Part shown: piece after piece, positions 59,405-64,000 of the stretch
Numbering within the stretch: position 1 is the first letter of the stretch
Layout of the letters: the number at the start of each line of letters is the position of its first letter
Virus record (IMG/VR): IMGVR_UViG_3300029319_000004
Location: 103,027 to 167,026 of that record
Direction: 5' to 3' (one strand)
Origin: a virus
Length of the DNA: 64,000 bases
The notes under the pieces: generated by a model
Told to the model about the DNA's origin: nothing
Database searches by the model: none
Seen by the model: the letters and a program-made list of their open reading frames with translations, nothing else
Program-made: the position numbers and the translations under genes

Positions 59405-59851
59405 TTGTTTGTAACAAACGAAAAAGAACTTAGAAAAGAATGTAAACCTTGTGGAGCACGAGAGGGCAACATAATAGGAGAGAGATTATTAGAAATGCTA
59501 GCCAAAACAAATGATGGTGTTGGCCTGGCGGCAAACCAAGTAGGCATTAACAAAAGAGTTTGTGTTGTAAATGTCGATCGACCAATAGTTTTAATTAATC
59601 CTAAAATTGTGGGCAAGTTTGGAAAAAGTTATTTTCAAGAAGGATGTCTTTCGTTCCCTGGCAAAGTTGTAATCACCGAGAGATGGACAAACATAGTCGT
59701 TTCATGCGCCGGTTCAAAACAATATATGTTTTCTTTTGAAAAAAACGCTTTGGAGTGTGTTTGTGTGCAGCATGAGATTGACCATTTAAATGGTGTGACT
59801 ATGTTCGATAGAGCCGTAGATGACTTGGAGATTAATAATGGCAAAATCTAA
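59405..59851 (+). CDS. def: Peptide deformylase
   Basis: 148 residues from a TTG start at 59405, with AGGGGGA 9 bases upstream and no nearby ATG. The three metal/active-site blocks are intact: GVGLAANQVGI (38-48), EGCLS (79-83, Cys81 ligand) and HEIDH (123-127). It removes formyl groups from nascent proteins. Shorter than bacterial enzymes (about 165), as in other marine phages. Overlaps the next small gene by 14 bases. Confidence 0.9.
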   Translation: MFVTNEKELRKECKPCGAREGNIIGERLLEMLAKTNDGVGLAANQVGINKRVCVVNVDRPIVLINPKIVGKFGKSYFQEGCLSFPGKVVITERWTNIVVSCAGSKQYMFSFEKNALECVCVQHEIDHLNGVTMFDRAVDDLEINNGKI

Positions 59852-59996
59852 AACTAAAAAAGCAACTAGCAAAAAGAAAACCAGCATTGGTGATGGAAAA
59901 TTTTCCAAAACTTGGAACAAAGGCGGAGGAACAACTGGCTCTACTCCATCAAAATTTCGCACCAAGAAAAAACCATACAGGGGACAGGGCAAGTGA
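59838..59996 (+). CDS. Very basic 52-residue protein
   Basis: ATG at 59838 inside def. MAKSKTKKATSKKK opens a Lys-rich tail, then KTWNKGGGTTGS and RTKKKPYRGQGK. About one third Lys/Arg. It resembles small nucleic-acid-binding or ribosome-associated peptides, but no family is recognised. GTGA overlap with the next gene. Confidence 0.6.
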   Translation: MAKSKTKKATSKKKTSIGDGKFSKTWNKGGGTTGSTPSKFRTKKKPYRGQGK

Positions 59997-60136
59997 ACGA
60001 AGAGCGACCTTTTCTACAGATCCCTCTCCCCTCATCTGATCCATGGGTCCAGCGTCAACAATATGAAAAGTGGCTTGAGGAACAGAAAGAAAAAGAAAAT
60101 CAAGATGACGAAACAGTCATAATTATCGAGGTGTAG
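59993..60136 (+). CDS. Small acidic protein
   Basis: 47 residues from a GTG at 59993, with GGGGACAGGG upstream and a stop overlap with the previous gene. Begins NEERPFLQIPLPSSDPW after the start residue, then a charged helix and ETVIIIEV. No family recognised. Earlier in-frame ATG lies inside the preceding gene. Confidence 0.55.
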   Translation: MNEERPFLQIPLPSSDPWVQRQQYEKWLEEQKEKENQDDETVIIIEV

Positions 60137-60152
60137 ACAAGGATCAAGTTGC

Positions 60153-60323
60153 ATGAGAGTGTATGTTCCAGACAAGAGCGACGCAGTTATTAATGAAGCA
60201 CTGAAAGAGCTTTATCTTTTACGTCAGTCGATTGAGCATGAGGCGGGTAGTGTTAAGTCTCGGTTGAAATCTATAGACAAAATCAGAAATGCTCTTCAGA
60301 ACTTAATAGCTTCAAAAGGTTAA
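60153..60323 (+). CDS. Small helical protein
   Basis: 56 residues, ATG at 60153. MRVYVPDKSD is followed by one long Leu/Glu/Lys helix (ALKELYLLRQSI...LKSIDKIRNALQNL), a likely coiled coil. AAGGATC is a modest ribosome site. Function unknown. Confidence 0.55.
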   Translation: MRVYVPDKSDAVINEALKELYLLRQSIEHEAGSVKSRLKSIDKIRNALQNLIASKG

Positions 60324-60328
60324 GTTTT

Positions 60329-60490
60329 ATGTTTAAATTAGGTGAGCTTGTCTCCGCTAGGAGATATAACTCCGTTGGTGTTGTTGTTGATACAAAGGTG
60401 AGATTTGGTGCGCAATACTGTAAGGTTTTGTGGACTGGAGAAAAACAGGCACACTGGGTATCATCAGAACAGCTACGAGATAGGAATTAA
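60329..60490 (+). CDS. Small SH3-like protein
   Basis: 53 residues, ATG at 60329. FKLGELVSARRYNSVGVVVDTK then YCKVLWTGEKQAHWVSSEQL is a five-strand SH3-like pattern, as in many phage accessory proteins. It starts 5 bases after the previous stop. Function unknown. Confidence 0.55.
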   Translation: MFKLGELVSARRYNSVGVVVDTKVRFGAQYCKVLWTGEKQAHWVSSEQLRDRN

Positions 60491-60517
60491 ATTAATTTCA
60501 TAGAAAAAGGAGGTCTT

Positions 60518-60847
60518 ATGAAGTTATTGCTAGCAGCACTAGTGCTGATGATGCTGCATGGTTGCAGCGAGGAAGACACTTATGTCGTCTCTACCGACGA
60601 TGTGACTGTTGAGGAAGGTCAAGCAGATGTGCCAGACGATGTTTCTGCCACAGATGTTGTTGACCCCGTGGAAGATGTTACTACATTTGATGTAGAGCAA
60701 GACACGGAGGTGGATGTCGAGGTAGATGTTGAGGAAGGTGTTGACGTCGAGGACGACGAAAATGTTGAGCAGTTGGACGAGGATCCAACCAGCTTCAGGA
60801 GCAATCCTGATCCAGGCTCTCAGTTTTTCAATCCTGAAGTCCCTTAA
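60518..60847 (+). CDS. Acidic putative lipoprotein
   Basis: 109 residues, ATG at 60518 after AAAGGAGG. A signal of type II: MKLLLAALVLMMLHGC with lipobox Leu-His-Gly-Cys16. The mature part is extremely acidic and repetitive (DVEVDVEEGVDVEDDE), then Pro/Asn/Phe-rich. It may be an envelope protein that blocks superinfection or helps lysis; this is inference from location only. Confidence 0.65.
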   Translation: MKLLLAALVLMMLHGCSEEDTYVVSTDDVTVEEGQADVPDDVSATDVVDPVEDVTTFDVEQDTEVDVEVDVEEGVDVEDDENVEQLDEDPTSFRSNPDPGSQFFNPEVP

Positions 60848-60853
60848 TCCACC

Positions 60854-60868
60854 GGGCGCTTTGCGCCC
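60854..60868 (+). other. Short GC hairpin before tRNA cluster
   Basis: GGGCGC (60854-60859) pairs with GCGCCC (60863-60868) across TTT, followed by ACTTT. It could be a weak terminator after the lipoprotein gene or a tRNA-precursor processing signal. Confidence 0.35.
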
Positions 60869-60873
60869 ACTTT

Positions 60874-60961
60874 GGCCGAGTGGTGGAATTGGCATACACA
60901 ACAGACTTAAAATCTGTCGCCCGTATTGGGCTTGCGGGTTCGAGTCCCGCCTCGGCTACCA
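60874..60961 (+). tRNA. tRNA-Leu (anticodon TAA)
   Basis: Cloverleaf: acceptor GGCCGAG/CTCGGCT (first pair G-U), anticodon stem ACAGA/TCTGT with loop CTTAAAA (TAA), a long variable arm GCCCGTATTGGGC typical of class II tRNA-Leu, T arm GCGGG-TTCGAGT-CCCGC and an encoded CCA end (60959-60961). Confidence 0.92.
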
Positions 60962-60967
60962 TTACAA

Positions 60968-61040
<73 letters not shown>

Positions 61041-61050
61041 TATTATACAC

Positions 61051-61127
61051 GGGCTCTTAGCTCAGTTGGTTAGAGCCCCCCGCTCATAACGGGGTAGTCC
61101 TCGGTTCGAGTCCGAGAGAGCCCACCA
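61051..61127 (+). tRNA. tRNA with CAT anticodon (Ile2 or Met)
   Basis: Cloverleaf: acceptor GGGCTCT/AGAGCCC, anticodon stem CCCCG/CGGGG with loop CTCATAA (CAT), T arm CTCGG-TTCGAGT-CCGAG, encoded CCA (61125-61127). The GGGCxCTTAGCTCAG start resembles bacterial tRNA-Ile2, whose C34 is changed to lysidine to read AUA. Elongator Met is the alternative. Confidence 0.9.
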
Positions 61128-61140
61128 AACAAGGAGAACT

Positions 61141-62064
61141 ATGTACAACTTAGGATATGCATGTATTAATATGGGTTTGAGTAATCAACCCAAGTCTAAG
61201 AGAGTTACTACAAATCGCTCAATGATTCGTAAGACTTTTGACGCCAAGGGTCTACCTTATGCTTCAGAGCTAACACTACAAAACTGCCTGGATCTTGAAA
61301 GAATCATTCAGTGGAATCAAGATAACAACATTAAGTTTTATCGCATGTCTTCTGATATTGCGCCATGGCACAGTGAGTATAACCTTGAGGATCTTCCTGA
61401 CTTCACAGCCATCGCTGCATCCCTTCAGCGAGCAGGTGCGTTGGCGAAGTTATATGGTCAGCGTATTACAACTCACCCTGGCCCCTTTAACAAGTTGACT
61501 AGTCCAACCCCTCACGTTGTAACTAATACAATCGTTGACCTTGAGAACCACGGCAAAATATTTGATCTAATGGGGCTTCCACGGACTCCTTATGCGAAGA
61601 TCAATATTCACGTCGGCGCACACTACAACAACAAGCCAATGGCTATCGATAATTTTTGTCGTAATTTTGAGCGGTTGTCTGATGCGGTGCGTAGTCGACT
61701 AACAGTTGAGAATGACGATAAGCCTAGTTTGTATTCTACCAAAGAACTCTATGATGACGTGTACAGTCGTATTGGTATCCCGATTGTTTTTGACTATCAT
61801 CACCACAAGTTTTGTGATGGGGGACAAGATGAAGAAGAGGCACTGCTGACTGCATGTACAACATGGGGAGATATTCGCCCTGTTGTGCATTATTCTCAAT
61901 CTAGGTCCGTTGAGCATAATGATCCAAAGATCAGAGCTAATGCACACTCTGATTCATACTGGACACCGATTAATCTTTACGATCTTGATTTGGATGTTAT
62001 GTTGGAGTGCAAGCACAAAGAAATTGGCTTGTACAAAATGCGTGAACTTTTGGAGGCAGCATGA
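61141..62064 (+). CDS. uvsE: UV damage endonuclease UvsE/UvdE
   Basis: 307 residues. LGYACINMGLS at 4-14, FYRMSSDIAPWHS (65-77), THPGPFNKL (111-119), HVGAHY near 157-162, VENDDKPSLYS and FDYHHHKF (about 217-224) are the TIM-barrel metal motifs of UvdE. It nicks DNA 5' to UV photoproducts. The gene follows the tRNA cluster with AAGGAG at 61131-61136. Stop overlaps the next start (ATGA). Confidence 0.92.
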   Translation: MYNLGYACINMGLSNQPKSKRVTTNRSMIRKTFDAKGLPYASELTLQNCLDLERIIQWNQDNNIKFYRMSSDIAPWHSEYNLEDLPDFTAIAASLQRAGALAKLYGQRITTHPGPFNKLTSPTPHVVTNTIVDLENHGKIFDLMGLPRTPYAKINIHVGAHYNNKPMAIDNFCRNFERLSDAVRSRLTVENDDKPSLYSTKELYDDVYSRIGIPIVFDYHHHKFCDGGQDEEEALLTACTTWGDIRPVVHYSQSRSVEHNDPKIRANAHSDSYWTPINLYDLDLDVMLECKHKEIGLYKMRELLEAA

Positions 62065-62192
62065 AGATTAAAAGATTTTTAAAGAGAAGATTCAATCACA
62101 AAACCACTGAAAACTCAGCAGATGTTTTGTTAACGACACTTATTTTATCCGGGTGGTTTGCGTGTCTCGTGTCCTACCTCGCTATAAACTAA
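62061..62192 (+). CDS. Single-span membrane peptide
   Basis: 43 residues, ATG at 62061. A basic N-terminus ([12 protein letters not shown]) precedes one hydrophobic helix (about 21-42, [20 protein letters not shown]), so N-in orientation. GGAGG lies 7 bases upstream within uvsE. It ends just before tRNA-Arg. Holin-like small peptides look like this, but no evidence of function. Confidence 0.55.
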   Translation: MKIKRFLKRRFNHKTTENSADVLLTTLILSGWFACLVSYLAIN

Positions 62193-62195
62193 TAT

Positions 62196-62272
62196 GCGCC
62201 CGTAGCTCAGCTGGATAGAGCAACGGCCTTCTAAGCCGTAGGTCACAGGTTCGAACCCTGTCGGGCGTGCCA
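62196..62272 (+). tRNA. tRNA-Arg (anticodon TCT)
   Basis: Cloverleaf: acceptor GCGCCCG/CGGGCGT (first pair G-U), D arm GCTC...GAGC, anticodon stem ACGGC/GCCGT with loop CTTCTAA (TCT), T arm ACAGG-TTCGAAC-CCTGT, encoded CCA (62270-62272). It reads AGA/AGG, frequent in this A/T-rich phage. Confidence 0.92.
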
Positions 62273-62296
62273 CATTTTTACTAATAGGAGAAAAAA

Positions 62297-62485
62297 ATGC
62301 TAGAACAAAAGAAAAATAACAATGTAGCAACAACCTTTTTTATTGCTTCGCTAGCGTCCGTTGTGGCGAGTATCGGAGTGTGGATGACCGTTGATGGTGA
62401 TCCCGCACATGCAGAGCGCTTCGGCATCTTTGTAGGACTTTGGGCTCCAACTCTCATGGGTCTTGCAAACTATTTCCGGGAGTAA
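62297..62485 (+). CDS. Small two-span membrane protein
   Basis: 62 residues, ATG at 62297 after TAGGAGA. Two hydrophobic stretches (about 11-32 and 43-58) around a polar [10 protein letters not shown] loop. Size and layout would suit a holin or membrane accessory, but nothing proves it. Ends 3 bases before the next gene. Confidence 0.6.
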   Translation: MLEQKKNNNVATTFFIASLASVVASIGVWMTVDGDPAHAERFGIFVGLWAPTLMGLANYFRE

Positions 62486-62488
62486 ATA

Positions 62489-62863
62489 ATGACGCCACCA
62501 GGCATCGCTAATACAAAAACTATGAGTCATAAGGTATATTATGATGAGAGTTGTTATGTCTGCTCACTAGAAATAAATGCGGTACGAAAACGAGGCGAAG
62601 CATGTGGTATCAAGTTTGTTGACATCAGTGATCCTAACTTCAACAAGAAAGGCGACTTTGAAACAGAAATGGTAGGAGAGTTTGATGGCAAGCTCACAGT
62701 TGGTGCTGACACATTTCGTCTCATGTATGAAAAAATGGGATTCAAAAAAACTGTTGCGATTACTAAGCTACCAATATTAAAACAGTTTTTTAATTCTGCA
62801 TACTGGATTTTTGCACACTGTATTAGGCCGTATTTGCCAAGAAAAAAACGAGGTAAAACATGA
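62489..62863 (+). CDS. DCC-family thiol-disulfide oxidoreductase-like protein (DUF393)
   Basis: 124 residues, ATG at 62489 with CGGGAGT upstream (ATG 62522 is an alternative). VYYDESCYVCSLEI near 16-29 is the family motif (YDG-x-C-x-x-C), and a GADTFRLMYEKMG helix then a C-terminal WIFAHCIRPYLPR fit DUF393. Likely redox activity; physiological target unknown. Overlaps the next gene by 4 bases. Confidence 0.72.
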   Translation: MTPPGIANTKTMSHKVYYDESCYVCSLEINAVRKRGEACGIKFVDISDPNFNKKGDFETEMVGEFDGKLTVGADTFRLMYEKMGFKKTVAITKLPILKQFFNSAYWIFAHCIRPYLPRKKRGKT

Positions 62864-62970
62864 GTGAATTTAAGCAACATATAGAAAAAGCCGAGCGCAC
62901 GATTTTTTTTCTTAGTGTGTGCGGCTGTCTTTCGGCAGTGGCGTACATTGTGTCTAAGTTTTGTTTATAG
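62860..62970 (+). CDS. 36-residue membrane peptide
   Basis: ATG at 62860, ATGA overlap, GAGG upstream. A charged start (SEFKQHIEKAERT) is followed by a hydrophobic helix (FFLSVCGCLSAVAYIV). No family recognised; one of several tiny membrane peptides in this region. Confidence 0.5.
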   Translation: MSEFKQHIEKAERTIFFLSVCGCLSAVAYIVSKFCL

Positions 62971-62985
62971 TTGGAGCACCACACA

Positions 62986-63456
62986 ATGAATGAAGAGTAT
63001 TTTAAAAAGTGGAACCCCAGCGTTAACTACCGTGAGAGCCCCCATCTTTATAATATTGGCAGGGGCCAGCAGGGTGTTTTAATATGCGAGCCCTACAAGT
63101 CAGAGATATGTGCGCACTGGAGATTTAAAACTGTACCAGAGGCAAGGGCTAGCAGTCAGACGATTCTAAAAATGTTTTATAGTTTTTTAGACGATGATGA
63201 TTTTGTTGGTGCAGACATGGCCAAAAAATTTTTACACATGGGCTTTACTAGGGCTAGAAGATATGCAAACCATCGTGATGGTAAAAAATATGCTAAAGAC
63301 CGTTCGATAATCCCTCAAGAGCCTGATGCCATGACTTGTGAGAAAGCAGATAGCGCGAGGATATTTTATGCCTGCTGGAAAGAGGCAAGGGAAAACGAAC
63401 GGTATCTAAAAATGAAAACACAACATAAACAGAGGGCTTCAAATGAAGGGCAATAA
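62986..63456 (+). CDS. DUF4385-family protein
   Basis: 156 residues from ATG 62986, with GGAG 9 bases upstream (a TTG at 62971 is the only longer start). NYRESPHLYNIGRGQQGVLICEPYKSEI, HWRFKT, then FVGADMAKKFLHMGFTRARRYANHRDGKKY is the DUF4385 pattern, found in bacteria and cyanophage-type genomes. Function unknown. Overlaps the next gene by 14 bases. Confidence 0.78.
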   Translation: MNEEYFKKWNPSVNYRESPHLYNIGRGQQGVLICEPYKSEICAHWRFKTVPEARASSQTILKMFYSFLDDDDFVGADMAKKFLHMGFTRARRYANHRDGKKYAKDRSIIPQEPDAMTCEKADSARIFYACWKEARENERYLKMKTQHKQRASNEGQ

Positions 63457-63682
63457 ACTTTTATTTTCAAAGTATAAGCAAGACAGAATCAAGGGTTACA
63501 GAAAACTTATCAAATCACAGAAAGATTATTATACCCCACCAAAAGATGCTGTTAAGGATATTGTTGAGGCCATGGAGGCTCAAGGTTTTGACGTCACGAA
63601 AAAAGAAGTTGAGGCGTACATGACATCCTCATATGCAGTTTTTGATAGAAAGTATTATTTGGACCACAACAAGAGAAAATGA
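63443..63682 (+). CDS. Small basic hypothetical protein
   Basis: 79 residues, ATG at 63443. Charged and helical, with LLFSKYKQDRIKGYRKL and DAVKDIVEAMEAQGFDVTKKEVEAYM. A possible winged or helical DNA-binding fold, but no family is recognised. ATGA overlap with the last gene. Confidence 0.55.
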   Translation: MKGNKLLFSKYKQDRIKGYRKLIKSQKDYYTPPKDAVKDIVEAMEAQGFDVTKKEVEAYMTSSYAVFDRKYYLDHNKRK

Positions 63683-64000
63683 AACTACTTAATAACATGA
63701 GGAGTATACTTTCTAAGTGGCGCAATTTTTTGCTCGCGGAGGCGCTTGACGCATACGAGGATAATGGACAGATAACTCTGTATCATTACTCTAAAGCCGA
63801 CAAGCCTTCTCTTGCATTGGATCCTGATCGTTTTTTAGAGCACAATGCCTACACTAGAAATGATTTCAATGCCTCATCTCTGCCGCGCATATTTTTTTAC
63901 GTTAACCTTGATCATGCGGAGCCTATAGTTAAGGAGGGTGCAACTCTCTACACAACAAAGGTGCGCACAAGCGACATTTATGACATGAGATCTGACGAAC
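63679..64000 (+). CDS. Possible ADP-ribosyltransferase-like protein, partial at the 3' edge
   Basis: The first 107 residues are in view. After a helical start, LYHYSKADKPSLALDPDRF, then FFYVNLDHAEP and KVRTSDIYDMRSDE follow the pattern of phage ART-like domains, in which YHYS lies on the first strand and a Y-x-V strand follows. The catalytic Glu region would lie beyond the window. Weak, motif-level evidence. Confidence 0.35.
   Translation, partial: MKLLNNMRSILSKWRNFLLAEALDAYEDNGQITLYHYSKADKPSLALDPDRFLEHNAYTRNDFNASSLPRIFFYVNLDHAEPIVKEGATLYTTKVRTSDIYDMRSDE

Noticed and set aside
62145-62333. Minus-strand 62-residue frame across tRNA-Arg
   Set aside because: Its [17 protein letters not shown] part is the well-known false peptide read antisense through a tRNA gene.

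Overview
This window is one side of a large tailed-phage genome, almost certainly a T4-superfamily myovirus. It carries a T4-type head protease, scaffold, major capsid protein, contractile sheath, tube, gp26/gp53-type baseplate proteins, gp32-type single-strand binding protein, UvsX recombinase and gp41-type helicase. Every supported gene lies on the + strand, genes are packed end to end with frequent ATGA-type overlaps, and no gene-free stretch reaches 300 bases. There is no integrase, transposase, plasmid function or CRISPR array. By eye the GC content is near 40 %. The class II RNR, the DUF6356 protein and the marine-phage style of many small genes hint at an aquatic, perhaps alphaproteobacterial host; this is inference.

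Layout. 1-13974: head module (membrane protein, gp21 protease, a ribosomal protein bS21 homologue, small virion proteins, two very large repetitive fibre-like proteins, gp22-like scaffold, gp23-like capsid), closed by a strong terminator. 14079-30608: neck, tail-completion, giant sheath, tube, hub assembly, tape measure and baseplate proteins. 30612-43410: replication, nucleotide and lysis genes: a minimal family-A polymerase, a tubulin/FtsZ-like protein, SSB, UvsX, deaminase, 5' nuclease, helicase, B12-dependent ribonucleotide reductase, GroES-like protein, ThyX, transglycosylase, nucleotidyltransferase-like protein. 43448-52677: muramidase-SGNH fusion, DnaE polymerase, dUTPase, IMPDH-family enzyme, RHH-like and sigma-region-4-like proteins, and a Met/His-rich repeat protein. 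52746-59851: a proteostasis block (ClpP-like, GroEL, glutaredoxin, Hsp20, peptide deformylase) together with a nuclease-like protein and a PAP2 phosphatase. 59838-64000: many tiny genes, a lipoprotein, four tRNA genes, UV-damage endonuclease, DCC-family thiol protein, DUF4385 protein and the start of a possible ADP-ribosyltransferase-like gene.

Working together: the virion module is T4-like, but the replicative polymerase is bacterial DnaE type instead of T4 gp43. The phage makes its own deoxynucleotides (RNR, ThyX, dUTPase, deaminase, IMPDH) and carries an unusually full set for controlling translation and folding (bS21, tRNAs, deformylase, GroEL plus a distant GroES, Hsp20, ClpP-like). A recurrent ACTATTTA-type motif just upstream of several genes is a candidate phage promoter element. 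The most intriguing unknowns are the tubulin-like protein, the two-polymerase set-up, the sigma-4-like protein and the PD-(D/E)XK-like protein.
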